A stretch of DNA of 64,000 bases from assembly GCA_963758335.1 (NCBI GenBank), contig CAVWVF010000002.1:1612001-1676000 (forward strand), given 5' to 3'. The first letter of the stretch is position 1. Each line of letters opens with the position of its first letter. Positions 27,102 to 36,763 of this stretch are shown piece by piece. Under the pieces are notes generated by a model that was not told the origin of the DNA, searched no databases, and worked only from the letters and a program-made list of their open reading frames with translations. Source of the stretch: Roseiarcus sp963758335 (GTDB taxonomy: Bacteria; Pseudomonadota; Alphaproteobacteria; Rhizobiales; Beijerinckiaceae). Position numbers and translations under genes: made by a program.

Positions 27102-27287
27102 GGCACAGGTGACCCGGCCATTGTTGCATTGGTTGATCGAGAAATCGCGGAGGGTGAAGAGTGGATTGCGTTTCGCAGCGGTGATAGTCCGCACGATGAT
27201 TTACCCACCCGAAAATTCCGAGATGTTGATCGAGACGACAGAGGGGCCGTTACGGCTAGAAGTATTTTCGACGATATAGACGAGTGA
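27102..27287 (+). other. Unrecognised C-terminal-like frame
   Basis: A frame without a good start reads ALVDREIAEGEEWIAFRSGD and ends SIFDDIDE. Acidic and protein-like in composition, but no family recognised. The stretch from 27288 to 27625 shows nothing I can support. Confidence 0.3.
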
Positions 27288-27625
27288 GTTACGCGAGACG
27301 AAATGACCTCGGCTGGGTCAGCGAGTGGGGAGGCTGAGAGCTATTTCGTAGTCAGGTGACTCGGCGACTTCGTGGATAATATGATGTCCGGCAGCATTCA
27401 GAAATACGAAGTGCGGCGTAAAATTCAATTCGCCCGCCGTGGAAGCATCCCAGACTTGAAGGCACGCCACCACCGCAATGTCGGGAGCTGGTATTTTTTC
27501 CGGAAATCACTTTACCCCGTTGTGTTCTCGTCAAGCCAGCGCTTGCGTCGATCCGTGGATCCGTTCGGACGCGGTTGCGAAATTTCGCTCTGGCAATCCG
27601 GGGGTCGGCGCTCCATAATTCCAAA

Positions 27626-27823
27626 ATGACGACGACCAAGCCCAAAGTGATTTTCGAACCGGCCCAGATGAAGAAGGGAAAGGGATGGTGCGTGCGCGTC
27701 CTGCTCCCGCACGGGCCGCAACCGCAAATCGACGGGTTTTACAAGAGGGCGGAGGCCGTCGCCTGGATCGAGCATGAATCGCGCGAGTGGCTCAAGCGAT
27801 ACGAGGGCGGGAAATACGCCTGA
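27626..27823 (+). CDS. Small conserved hypothetical protein
   Basis: 65 residues from ATG 27626 (MTTTKPKVIFEPAQMKKGKG), basic at the N-terminus, with a WCVRVLLPHGPQPQIDGFYK strand region and a helix AEAVAWIEHESREWLKRYEG. It looks like a complete small alpha/beta protein of the type common in Rhizobiales. Function unknown. It stands alone, with a divergent composition upstream. Confidence 0.6.
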   Translation: MTTTKPKVIFEPAQMKKGKGWCVRVLLPHGPQPQIDGFYKRAEAVAWIEHESREWLKRYEGGKYA

Positions 27824-27997
27824 GCGCCCAAACATCGCCCACGGTTGACCGCCATCGTTCGCGAGCCCGATCCGGCCGACCGGTTCGATCGTGCGGCGCC
27901 GGTCCACCGAGAGGTTCGGTGGTCATCCTGGTGACGCGCCGAAGTCGACCTCCGGCTTAGGCTGGGCGCCCTGTCCCCCTGATAGCGCGATCAGCTC

Positions 27998-28207
27998 CTA
28001 CAACAGTCCCCGCCCAACGAGGATGTAGTCGGCGGCGCGGCCGGTGAACGGCGCGGCGTCGATGAAGTCGAGCGAATCGAGCCAAAGCCAATCGTTCCAG
28101 GTCCAAATGACCACGCAGGATTCGTCATTGTACAGGCACCGCACGGTGTCGCCCGCCCGGAAGGTCCGGACGTCGACCAATTCGTCATACTTCGCAGCCA
28201 TTATCAT
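27998..28207 (-). CDS. Small hypothetical protein
   Basis: 69 residues from ATG 28207 (or the Met two codons later): AAKYDELVDVRTFRAGDTVR, then CLYNDESCVVIWTWNDWLWL and DSLDFIDAAPFTGRAADYIL. Tryptophan-rich with alternating hydrophobic residues, suggesting a small beta-barrel fold such as SH3-like. No family recognised. It ends 200 bp or more from any other gene, and IS630 copy b begins about 200 bp upstream of its start. Confidence 0.5.
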   Translation of the reverse strand: MIMAAKYDELVDVRTFRAGDTVRCLYNDESCVVIWTWNDWLWLDSLDFIDAAPFTGRAADYILVGRGLL

Positions 28208-28409
28208 GGTGTCACCATTGGATCGCCGATCCGCGTCGGAGCGGATGATTGAAGGTATGGATATCAAATTTGGCGCCGCCCCGATGTGAGCCAGGTCACC
28301 ATTTGGCCTCTGTGCTTTCACTTCCGAGTGATTTTGAAGGAGGGCTAGCGAAGGGGGCCGCGCCGAAACGGGTTCCCTCCCCGTGGGCCCGTGGGGAATA
28401 GCTAAGCTA

Positions 28410-29646
28410 GTCGCCAGCGTCATTGAATCTGTGGTGTTTTTCTGAATCTCTGTCGCGGCGATGCGGCGATGGAGGTGATTCGTGGCGGGCAGGGAGATTT
28501 CGGTCAAGAAATATGTGGTGAAGTTGAGCGCCGAGGAGCGCGAACGGCTGGAGGCGATGATTTGCGCGGGCAAGCATCCGGCACAGTCGCTGACGAAGGC
28601 GCGCATCCTGTTGAAGGCGGACGTGTCGGAGGCGGGCGAAGGTTGGAGCGACAGCGCGATCTCGGCGGCGTTGGACACCAGCATCAACAATATCGGCCGC
28701 ACCCGGCGTCGACTGGTCGAAGAAGGGATCGCGGCGGCGCTGACCCGCAAACACAATCCGAACTCCGCCCGGCCGCGGATTTTCGACGGGGCGGCGGAGG
28801 CGAAATTGATCGCTCTGACCTGCTCGCCGGCGCCCGAGGGGTTCGCGCGTTGGAGTTTGCGCCTGCTCGAGGAGAAGGTCGTCGAATTGAACATCGTCGA
28901 GAAGGCCAGCGACAACACGATCGGAAGGACTCTAAAAAAAACGTCCTCAAGCCCCACCGCAATCGGCAATGGGTGATTCCGCCGGACGCCAACGCCGGCT
29001 TCGTCGCCGCCATGGAAGACGTGCTGGAAACTTACCAGAAGCCGCGCGATCCCGATCGCCCCCTCGTCTGTCTGGATGAATCCTCCAAGCAGTTGATCGT
29101 CGAGACGCGCGCTCCGATTCCGGCCAGACCCGGACGAGCCGTCCGGCACGATTACGAATACGAGCGAAACGGCGTGGCCAATATATTCATGATTTTCGCG
29201 CCGCTGGAGGGCTGGCGCCGCGTCAAGGTCACCGACCGCCACGCCGCCGCCGATTACGCGCAGGTGCTCAAGGAACTGTCCGACGTGCATTTTCCCGACG
29301 CCGACCAAATCAGGCTGGTCCAAGACAATCTGAGCACGCACACGCCCGCCTCGCTCTATGCGGCCTTTCCCGCGCCAGAAGCGCGCCGCCTCGCCAAACG
29401 GTTCGAATGGCACTACACCCCCAAACACGGAAGCTGGCTCGACATGGCCGAATCCGAACTCGGCGTCCTGTCGAGCCAATGTCTGAGCCGCCGCATTCCG
29501 GACAAGCCGACCCTCGAAAAACAAGTCGCCGCCTGGGAGGACCATCGCAACAAGCAACACGCAAAGGCCAACTGGCAATTCACCACAGACGACGCCCGCG
29601 TGAAGCTCAAGAGGCTCTACCCCTCATTTTGAATGACTCGGGCGAC
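28410..29646 (+). mobile_element. IS630-family element, copy b
   Basis: Same ends as copy a, TA duplication at 28408-28409 and 29647-29648; 1237 bp. This copy keeps the catalytic residues. Confidence 0.9.
28482..29632 (+). CDS. IS630-family transposase made by frameshifting
   Basis: Two overlapping frames. The first (MAGREISVKKYVVKLSAEER to about 28935) is the helix-turn-helix domain. At a run of eight A (28934-28941) the frame must change to give VLKPHRNRQWVIPPDANAGF and the DDE domain: VCLDESSKQL (Asp), VQDNLSTHTP (Asp) and WLDMAESELG (Glu). IS630 relatives commonly express the transposase by slippage on such A-runs. Ends at 29632. Confidence 0.8.
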
Positions 29647-29772
29647 TAGTCGGGCGCTTCCAAAGTTCGAATCCCATGGGATGCTCGAAACGGCCGCATT
29701 CCGTGGATCGAAGGCCAATTAAGCAATTGAGCAGTTTCATGGAATCGATCGTCTAGTTAGGACTGTCGCCCT

Positions 29773-30000
29773 TCACCCCGTTTCGCAGCAGCCGGCCGCT
29801 CCGCGCGTCGCGCGCGCCTCCTGGACCGGCGGACAGGGAACCGACCCGTAGGAGCAAAACACGCAACAATCGCCGGCTCGCGGTCTCAGCAGTTCACCAC
29901 ACCCGTTGCATTCGTAGAAGAACTGGCAGGCGTCGGTCGGCATCGTTTCGACGGCCTGGAATCCGCACTTCGGGCATGTCAGCGTCGATTCCAGTTGCAT
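29773..30000 (-). CDS. GDCCVxC-domain small cysteine-rich protein
   Basis: 75 residues from ATG 30000 (MQLESTLTCPKCGFQAVETM). Two zinc-ribbon-like pairs (CPKC and CNGC) enclose CQFFYECNGCGELLRP, then the family signature GDCCVFCSYGSVPCPPVQ and a C-terminal CC. Members occur as selenoproteins or Cys forms and are often linked to mercury or arsenic genes; function is not established. In this copy all positions are Cys. Divergent from the GlsB-type gene 188 bp away. Confidence 0.8.
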   Translation of the reverse strand: MQLESTLTCPKCGFQAVETMPTDACQFFYECNGCGELLRPRAGDCCVFCSYGSVPCPPVQEARATRGAAGCCETG

Positions 30001-30188
30001 TCCCCAATCGCTCCTCTCTCCGCCAAGCATAGCACTTGGGCTCGGGGAACTTTTGACCGCGGTGCGCGGTTAAAATGCGAGGCCATCGCCGCACGCCGTG
30101 GCCGCGCCGCCATGCGAAAGCGGCGAAAACCGCGACGAAGCGGTGAGCGCTCGGTCCGGTCGCGGCGCAGGTTCGAAGGAGACGCGCC

Positions 30189-30488
30189 ATGCCGCATTCG
30201 CTGCTCGGGACGCCGCATATCCATTTCCTGACGCTGGTCATTATCGGCGGGCTCGCTGGCTGGATCGCCGGCATGGTCTTGGGCTGGCGTCATGGCGTCC
30301 TCACCAACATTCTCGTCGGAATCGTCGGCTCCTGGATCGGATCGGAGCTCGCCGCGATGGCGCATATTTTTCCGAGCGGCTCGATCGAGCAGTTCGTCGC
30401 TGCGCTGGTGGGGTCGATCATCGTGCTCTGGGTCTGGCGGGCGCTGGAAGGAAGATCCGGGCCGCGCTGGCTCGGCCCACGCTGGTAG
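30189..30488 (+). CDS. GlsB/YeaQ/YmgE family membrane protein
   Basis: 99 residues with three hydrophobic segments (FLTLVIIGGLAGWIAGMVLG, the ILVGIVGSWIGSELA region and FVAALVGSIIVLWVW). The glycine-rich first and second helices are typical of this transglycosylase-associated, stress-linked inner-membrane family. ATG 30189 is preceded by GAAGGAG. Short for a GlsB but complete. Molecular function is unknown in the family. Confidence 0.85.
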   Translation: MPHSLLGTPHIHFLTLVIIGGLAGWIAGMVLGWRHGVLTNILVGIVGSWIGSELAAMAHIFPSGSIEQFVAALVGSIIVLWVWRALEGRSGPRWLGPRW

Positions 30489-30557
30489 GGCTCAAGGCGC
30501 CCTGTAGGCGCGGTCGCTGACGTCGCTGACCGCGTCGGCCGCGCTCGCCGAGCGCGG

Positions 30558-31733
30558 CTACATTCTGGCCGGCCGGTTACGCCGCATGGCAGGCGCATTC
30601 GGCGCTGCACTGTTCGGGCGCGGCGTATTGGACATAAGGGCCCCCGAGCGCAACGCTTCTTCCGCGCGCGCGAGTTCGCGGCCGAGATAGGCGGCGTGGT
30701 CGAGTCGCGAGATGAGCGTGTGGTCGATCGCCGTCATATAGATTTCCGCCGCCGACTTGGCCTCGATGATGGTCGTGAGCGCGCCGCTGTTCTCGTAGTG
30801 CTCCAGACTGAGACGTTTTCGGGCGCGGTCGACGAAGATCACGAAGTAGCCCGCAGGGTCGGAGACCATTCTTTCCGGGACCGCTCCCGGGATGGGCGCG
30901 GCAGCGGGAATTTCAGCGAATGGCGGGGAGGCGCCGGCGCCCCGGCTCGCGCAGTCGCTCACGACGGCCGAAATTCTTTCGACGTCGGATACGCCGACGA
31001 GGTCCGCCACTTCGACATTGGCGCGAAAATGCTCGATCGCTTCGGCGGAGAGATTTTTCAGGATCGGGCGCTTGCCCTTCGCCCCAATGATTCGCCGCTC
31101 GGCGTTCACGCCATTGGAAGCCAGAGCGATCAGGGATTGCCCGGGCAGATGCCCGATCATCTGGCGGCTGTCAAAACCGCAGACGACGACGAAGCGGATG
31201 AACGGATCGCCGAGGACGTTGGCGATGAGACGCTCGATGCCGAGATTCTCGGTGTGAAGCGTTCCGGCGATTGCGATCGCCCCTGGCTCGGACGCCGCCA
31301 CCGGGCCAATCAAATCGTCGCTGTTGAGGGCGCAGACCGCGACCGGAGCACGGTAGCGAAAAACCCGATAGGCGCCGGGCAGGGATGGCCAGCCCGCCCG
31401 CGTCTCGACAGCCTCCGTTGGGCAGACCGCGGCGTCGATGGCTGAGCCGCCCGCGGCGCCGAGCGCGTTGAGCGCAAGCGCGGGATAACATTCATCGCAG
31501 CCGAGGCACTCATGGCGTTGCGGCGCGAGGCGACTCCGAGCCAACGCGATCGCTTCAGCGAGCCCGTGTTTGCGCGACGCGGGGGGAACCGTCCGTTCGA
31601 TCCCGTCAAGCGCGTTGCGCAGGCAGCCGCACGCCCAGCACTTTTTCGCGTCCGCTGCTGCGCTTAATTGGGCGGCGGCCTCGATCAGGCCGTGGCGGTC
31701 TTCGATCGAGGCGACATCGTCGAGCGTCGCCAT
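30558..31733 (-). CDS. MtrA-like (tetrahydromethanopterin methyltransferase subunit A-like) protein with C-terminal DUF4346-type region
   Basis: 391 residues from ATG 31733. N-terminal CWACGC and CLGCDECYPAL cysteine motifs could bind a metal. The MtrA core follows: PVAVCALNSDDLI, AIAGTLHTENLGIERLIANV, CGFDSRQMIGHLPGQSL and IIGAKGKRPILKN. After about residue 270 comes a DUF4346-like domain (GYFVIFVDRARKRLSLEHYE). In methanogens MtrA carries the corrinoid; bacterial relatives are thought to handle methyl groups or corrinoids, but the role is unproven. The start overlaps the 3' end of an ArsR gene by 49 bp, implying coupled translation and control by it. Confidence 0.75.
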   Translation of the reverse strand: MATLDDVASIEDRHGLIEAAAQLSAAADAKKCWACGCLRNALDGIERTVPPASRKHGLAEAIALARSRLAPQRHECLGCDECYPALALNALGAAGGSAIDAAVCPTEAVETRAGWPSLPGAYRVFRYRAPVAVCALNSDDLIGPVAASEPGAIAIAGTLHTENLGIERLIANVLGDPFIRFVVVCGFDSRQMIGHLPGQSLIALASNGVNAERRIIGAKGKRPILKNLSAEAIEHFRANVEVADLVGVSDVERISAVVSDCASRGAGASPPFAEIPAAAPIPGAVPERMVSDPAGYFVIFVDRARKRLSLEHYENSGALTTIIEAKSAAEIYMTAIDHTLISRLDHAAYLGRELARAEEALRSGALMSNTPRPNSAAPNAPAMRRNRPARM

Positions 31734-32083
31734 GTGTCCTCCGTGAGGCAGAGACCCTGGTCGAGCAAATCCATGATGCAAGGGTCGACAATCCGGTAAT
31801 GAATGTTGATCCCGCTTCGGATGTTAGCGAGGATGCCCTTGTCGACCAGGCGCTGCAGTTGATTGGAGACGGCCTGCGGCTTCATTCCGACAGCCTCCGC
31901 CAATTCCGTCACCGACAAGCCGGGCTTTTTCGCGAGCGCATGCAGGAGGCGCAACCGCGTGCCGTTGGCCAAAACCCTGAACATGCGCTCGAGGCCGGCG
32001 GCTTCGGCCAGCGAGAGCAAGGGACGCGCAGAAAGCCGCGGCTTCGGCTGGCATTGGCGATGGATTGCAGCGCGAGCCTGCAT
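31685..32083 (-). CDS. ArsR-family transcriptional regulator
   Basis: 132 residues. The winged helix-turn-helix lies at about 30-105: LERMFRVLANGTRLRLLHAL, VTELAEAVGMKPQAVSNQLQ (recognition helix), LVDKGILANIRSGINIHYRI. The tail has CIMDLLDQGLCL; one Cys there and the absence of the CxC metal site of ArsR/SmtB suggest it does not sense arsenic in the usual way. It overlaps the MtrA-like gene, so it is the obvious controller of that gene. A palindrome upstream is a candidate operator. Confidence 0.88.
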   Translation of the reverse strand: MQARAAIHRQCQPKPRLSARPLLSLAEAAGLERMFRVLANGTRLRLLHALAKKPGLSVTELAEAVGMKPQAVSNQLQRLVDKGILANIRSGINIHYRIVDPCIMDLLDQGLCLTEDTWRRSTMSPRSKTATA

Positions 32084-32111
32084 CTCCTGACACCATACAC
32101 TGACACATAAT

Positions 32112-32127
32112 TACACAAGATCGTGTA
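32112..32127. promoter_or_regulatory. Candidate ArsR operator
   Basis: TACACAAGATCGTGTA, arms TACAC/GTGTA with GATC inside, 29 bp upstream of the ArsR start. A dyad of this size just before an ArsR gene is where autoregulation would act. Confidence 0.5.
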
Positions 32128-32366
32128 TTGAAGTCAAGGAGACATTCTGTCGCGCCTCCCCTCCTTGGGCTTCCGAGTGAATCATTCGGCGGCGCCCCCT
32201 CTCCCGCTTGCGCCGCCATATTCCCCATCATCTTATCGTGGCTCGCTGCGCCTGATGTGCGCGGCGTCAAGGGTGGCGTCCCGCTTCGCTTTCGCTCGCG
32301 AATCTTGATCCCCGATCAGGCCTTTTGGCCGCGCTTTGCTGCGCGGATCCGGCCGAGTCGTGTGTC
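32128..32366. other. Gap without a recognised gene
   Basis: Open frames here show no family features. It separates the ArsR promoter from the end of the broken universal stress gene. Confidence 0.4.
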
Positions 32367-32844
32367 CTAGCTTGAAATAGGAATCATAAGCAGCGCGCAT
32401 GGCGGCTGCGTGGCTATATCTGTCGCCGTATCGCCATACCAATAGCGATAGAGCGCACTGTGGTGATGCGAGCGCAGGATCAGCAGGTCGGCGTCAAGCT
32501 TGCGCGCCTCTTCGAGAATCATCGCCGAGGGCGGCCCCTAAATCGTGAGGGTGCGACCTACGCGAACCCCGTTGTCGCGCAGCATCGCTCCATAGGCCTG
32601 AGTTTGCCGATGCTCTGTCGCCAGAGCCTCCGCGCGAGGCTCCCTGGCTGGATCGACCAGATATTGTTCGTCTGAACCCTCGGCAGCTTTGATATAGCCA
32701 ACGAAAGGTAGGATCGGGCTCGACGACGTGAATGACATCGACTGTTGCGTTGAGCGCTCGGCCGTAGCGTTGCGCCTCCGCCAGCAGGCGGTCCGTTCCG
32801 GATTGCAGGTCGATCGCCACCAGAATGCGATAGTCTCCGGCCAT
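32367..32844 (-). pseudogene. Universal stress protein, frameshift plus stop
   Basis: From ATG 32844: MAGDYRILVAIDLQSGTDRL then LAEAQRYGRALNATVDVIHV and VEPDPTF, a UspA N-terminus. A frameshift near 32705 leads to VGYIKAAEGSDEQYLVDPAR and NGVRVGRTLTI. A TAG then interrupts the frame near 32538, and SAMILEEARKLDADLLILRS with HHHSALYRYWYGDTA continues to 32367. The order is that of an intact UspA of about 150 residues, so this is a recent pseudogene. Confidence 0.75.
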
Positions 32845-33148
32845 AATTCCTCCAATTCGAGAGCCGGTCGTCAAATTCCTCGCCGGGCGCCCCTGCGCCG
32901 ACAATTCGAAGATCGCCAACGGCTATGGACCGCGGCCTCCGTGCTGCTGCGCGGAGGTTCGGCCATGGCGGTCGGCGCCTGGCCACCTTCATATGACGAC
33001 ACTGCCCAATATGACGACACTAGCCAGCGGCCTACCGCAGGGCAATCGGGTGAAGTCGGCCCTCGTGGCCGCGAGAAGCGCGCTCAGCTCCATCGCCCCA
33101 ACCGCCCCGACGTTTGACCGCCGCTTGCGCCGGCCCTAGATAGCCCGC

Positions 33149-34117
33149 ATGACCCGGCTCATCGACATGGTCGCGGAAGACTTAAAACCCGCGCGCCCCC
33201 GCCATCCGGAGAAGGCGCACCGGCCGGACAATCCGGTGGCGCGGAAGCCGGAGTGGATCCGGGTGAGGGCGCCGGGCTCGCCGGTCTATGCCGAGACGCG
33301 CGCGCTCATGCGCGGGCTCAGGCTCACCACCGTCTGCGAGGAGGCGAATTGTCCCAACATCGGCGAGTGCTGGGACAAGCGCCACGCGAGCTTCATGATC
33401 ATGGGCGGGACCTGCACCCGCGCCTGCGCCTTCTGCAACGTGGCGACCGGCCTCCCGGACGCGCTCGACGCCGACGAGCCCGCCCGCGTCGCCGACGCCG
33501 TCGCCAAGCTCGGGCTCAAGCATGTCGTGGTCACCTCGGTCGACCGCGACGACCTCGCCGACGGTGGGGCAAAACATTTCGCCCGGACGATTCACGCCAT
33601 CCGCGCCGCGGCGCCCGGAACGACGGTCGAGGTGCTGACGCCCGACTTTCTGCGCAAGGCGGGCGCGCTCGAGATGGTGGTCGCGGCGAAGCCTGATGTG
33701 TTCAACCACAATCTCGAGACGGTGCCGTCGAAATACCTCACCGTGCGACCCGGCGCACGCTACTTCCATTCGCTGAGGCTGTTGCAGCGCGCCAAGGAGC
33801 TCGATCCCGCCCTGTTCACCAAGTCGGGCGTGATGGTCGGCCTCGGCGAGACGCGCAACGAGATTTTGCAGATGATGGACGACATGCGCTCGGCCGACGT
33901 CGATTTCCTCACCATCGGGCAGTATCTCCAGCCGACGCCAAAACACCATCCGGTCGAGCGCTTCGTCCCGCCGGAGGAATTTTCCGAATACGGCGCGATC
34001 GGCGCGGCCAAGGGTTTTCTGCTCGTGTCGTCGTCGCCGCTGACCCGCTCCTCCCATCACGCCGGCGACGACTTCGCCCGGCTCAAGGCCGCGCGGACGA
34101 TGAGCCTCGGACGCTAG
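33149..34117 (+). CDS. lipA: Lipoyl synthase
   Basis: Radical-SAM enzyme that inserts two sulfurs into octanoyl groups on lipoyl domains of 2-oxoacid dehydrogenases and the glycine cleavage system. 322 residues. The auxiliary cluster ligands CEEANCPNIGEC and the radical-SAM CTRACAFC are intact; VVVTSVDRDDLADGGA, VLTPDF and FNHNLETVP follow, and the conserved RSSYHA tail appears as TRSSHHAGD. ATG 33149 gives the usual N-terminus. It stands alone here; lipB is not in the window. Confidence 0.96.
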   Translation: MTRLIDMVAEDLKPARPRHPEKAHRPDNPVARKPEWIRVRAPGSPVYAETRALMRGLRLTTVCEEANCPNIGECWDKRHASFMIMGGTCTRACAFCNVATGLPDALDADEPARVADAVAKLGLKHVVVTSVDRDDLADGGAKHFARTIHAIRAAAPGTTVEVLTPDFLRKAGALEMVVAAKPDVFNHNLETVPSKYLTVRPGARYFHSLRLLQRAKELDPALFTKSGVMVGLGETRNEILQMMDDMRSADVDFLTIGQYLQPTPKHHPVERFVPPEEFSEYGAIGAAKGFLLVSSSPLTRSSHHAGDDFARLKAARTMSLGR

Positions 34118-34227
34118 CTGCGGACCGCTCGCGAGTGGGCGGGGCAGGATTGGCGAAATCCGCGTCATTCCGAGGAGCGTAGCGGCGAAGCAGCCCAGAG
34201 ATCGTCGGGCGCCCGACGTTGCCGAGT

Positions 34228-35040
34228 AGGTGGGGATGTCGCCATCCCACCCCTCACAGACCCGGACGTGCAGCTTTCCCGCATCCGGTTCTTCACGGAA
34301 GAGTTTCGCTCGCGTTGGCGTAGAGGACGCCGTCCTTGACTCGCCTGTCGAGAAGCGCACGGAGGTGATGATGTCCCCGCCGTCGTCCTCGCCAGTTCGG
34401 CTATCCGTTGTCGTTTCGTGGACAGGTTCGCGGAGCCCAAGGTCTCCTCCCGTGTTTCCCGGCAACGGCTCTCATCCCGTGGCGCCCCCCTCCCCTCGCG
34501 CGGGTCCCGGTGAGCCCAGTTCCCCGCGGTCAGCGGTACTATGAAGGCGCTACGACTTCCCGCCTGCGCGTCCCCGGTCGCTTATCTGTTTCGCTTCCGG
34601 GGTCCGCGCGATCCTCCGCTTTTCGTGCTCGCCTTGGCGGCGCTCCCGGATGGTTGGAGGACCCAGCCGGGCCAGGGCATTTGGTCAGCCGGCCGCCCAT
34701 TTGCCGGCACACTCTCACTCGGACGCAGGCGGGATCTCACAGGTTCCCAGGCGATCCGTCCCATGCCTTTGCCCCGGTCCAAGACCCCGGCCGGACCGAC
34801 GATCCTCACCCTGACGGTGTCGTCGATGCTGCCCCCGCTCAACCCACAGCGAAGGCTCCAGCGATAGAAATTTCGAGGCTACTCACGCGGCTTCAGCACC
34901 TGCTGCCTACGCTTCACGACGGGCGTCGCCGCACGCCATGCAAGGCTCGCTTCCGGCTGGTTGGCTGACCTTTGCCGGGAGGGAGTTGAACCCTCTGGAT
35001 CGCGATGAAAGGTTTCAGAACTTCATGTTCATTCTCCTCT
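34228..35040 (-). other. Group II intron RNA-like remnant
   Basis: Read on the minus strand, 34240-34305 gives GTGAAGAACCGGATGCGGGA then AAGCTGCACGTCCGGGTCTG, the conserved stem just upstream of maturase genes in many bacterial group II introns. The following 700 bp have no real gene, and the end (TTTGCCGGGAGGGAGTTGAA, about 34972) is of a kind found around such introns. No maturase lies in this copy; a maturase fragment sits at 41.4-42.3 kb. Confidence 0.45.
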
Positions 35041-35240
35041 CCTGAGCTTTCCCTGTCGCAAGGATTGCTTCCCCGCGGGCTTTGACCCCGGGGGGTCGCT
35101 CGCAATGACGGCTTTGAGTCCCGCTCGGGAATGGCTGACGGCCTCGAATTGCCGCGCCCGTCGGGCCGTTAACGGTGATAACGCAGCTCTGGCATGTTCC
35201 TTGCCGTCCGGACGGCATGATGCGCAACCAGGGGGTTAAT

Positions 35241-35755
35241 ATGTATCGAAAACTTCTACGGGCCGCCGCCGCGACCTTGGCTTTGGCCCCGATCACGGCT
35301 CAGGCGAAGACTCTTTCGTTCAGTTTCGACACGCAGGATGCGGCGCTTGCGGTGTTCGCCGAGGTGACGATTTCCGACACGCTGAATTCGCTCGGCGGCT
35401 ACGACGCGACCGGGATCAACGGAACGGTCGTCGGACCGCACGGCGAGACGACGACGATCGGCGGTCTCGCGAACAGCGGGCGGTGGGGGCTACGACAACA
35501 CATTGTTCTCCACGGGCTCGGTTGTCGATAATTCGGGAATATTGTTCGCCGCCGGCGCATACGATTACAACGTCTATAGCGCGTTCGACGGCGCCGGCTG
35601 GATCCATGACCTCTCGTCGAACAATCCGCTCGGGAACGACAACCCCGGCCAGGTCGGAGCCCGCAACCTGGCTGATGCTGGGGCTCGGCTTCGCCGGGCT
35701 CCTGACCGCCGGCCGTCGCACGTCGCGCCAGGACCGTCACGCGGCGTTCGTTTGA
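35241..35755 (+). pseudogene. PEP-CTERM sorted protein, frameshifted (copy 1)
   Basis: ATG 35241 starts a signal peptide (MYRKLLRAAAATLALAPITA, cleavage after QA). The mature part (LSFSFDTQDAALAVFAEVTI, ISDTLNSLGGYDATGINGTV) is lost by a shift near 35485; it resumes as LFSTGSVVDNSGILFAAGAY in another frame. A second shift near 35650 is needed to reach PEPATWLMLGLGFAGLLTAG plus RR, the PEP-CTERM sorting signal. Secreted, probably tethered before export to the cell surface in systems with exosortase; no exosortase is in the window. Confidence 0.75.
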
Positions 35756-36106
35756 GCCGAGCGCGGGCAGGGGAGGGTCGCCGAAATGCGCCCCTCCCTC
35801 CTTTTTCAAGGCTGCCCGCCGAGCGTTGGCTGGGAAGAGAGCATGTCGCCTCCTTCTTGCCTGTCTGCTCCTCGCCGCGCCCCGGCAACAGACCCGCGTC
35901 AGCCTCTCCGCCCGAAAACCGGGGGCGCTCGCGCAAGCGTTCGGAAAAGGCCTCGGCAGGTGAAGCGATCTCAAAAAAAATATGGTCAACCAATGCTTGC
36001 GAAAACTCGCAAATGCCCGTATGCGTGTCGCATTGTTAACGCTGGCAACAAAACCTCGCCTGTTCCTTTCCACCGGAACCGCACGACGAGAAACCTTGGG
36101 ACGAGC

Positions 36107-36619
36107 ATGCATCAGAAACTTCTCTGGGCGGCCGCCGCCGCGTTGGCGCTCGCTCCCGTTGCGGCGCAGGCGACGAATGTCGCGCTCAGTTTCGAGACAG
36201 ACTGACGCGATGTTCAGCCTGTCCGGCGACCTCCCGGTTTCCGACACGCTCAATTCGGTCGGCGGATACGACGTGACCGGATTCAGCGGAACCGTGAGCG
36301 GCCCGAACGGTGGCGCGATCACGGCCCTGGTGACGAATCCGACTAAGCCCGTCGCATACGACAATGGCTCGTGGATCTTCGACAATGTCGTGTTCCCCTC
36401 GGGCCCCTGGGTCGACATCTCGGGCATTTTGTTCGCGGCGGGAGGCTACGGCTACTTCAATCGGCCGGAAACGACAACCCCGGCGAAGCCGTCGGCCGGG
36501 TCACCGTCACCACCGTTCCGGAGCCCGCAACCTGGCCGACGATGGGGCTCGGCTTCGTTGCGCTCGGCGCGGCCCGCCGCCGCGACTCGCGCCGGGAGTG
36601 TCGGGTCGCTGTCGCCTAG
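36107..36619 (+). pseudogene. PEP-CTERM sorted protein, frameshifted (copy 2)
   Basis: Paralogue of the preceding gene: signal peptide MHQKLLWAAAAALALAPVAA, then ALSFETD, a shift near 36205, VSDTLNSVGGYDVTGFSGTV and VDISGILFAAGGYGYF. A further shift near 36460 reaches VPEPATWPTMGLGFVALGAA plus RRR. The two copies share the SDTLNS(L/V)GGYD and SGILFAAG blocks. Both have shifts at corresponding places, one in the N-terminal half and one before the sorting signal. Confidence 0.75.
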
Positions 36620-36763
36620 CCGAAGACCGCGCGGGCAGGGAAGGGAGGGCCGCCGCGAGGCGGCCCTCTTTCATGGGCGCCGGGCCTTCGCGGCCCGCGC
36701 CGCGTGCAATTGACCCTTCGCGCACGAAGTTGTAGGGACGAAGCCGCCCTCACGCGACGAGGC

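Noticed and set aside
26691..28400. CRISPR array next to the cas1 remnant
   Set aside because: I looked for regularly spaced direct repeats on both sides of the fragment and found none.
33182..34465. 427-codon minus-strand frame over lipA
   Set aside because: Shadow of lipoyl synthase; no independent features.
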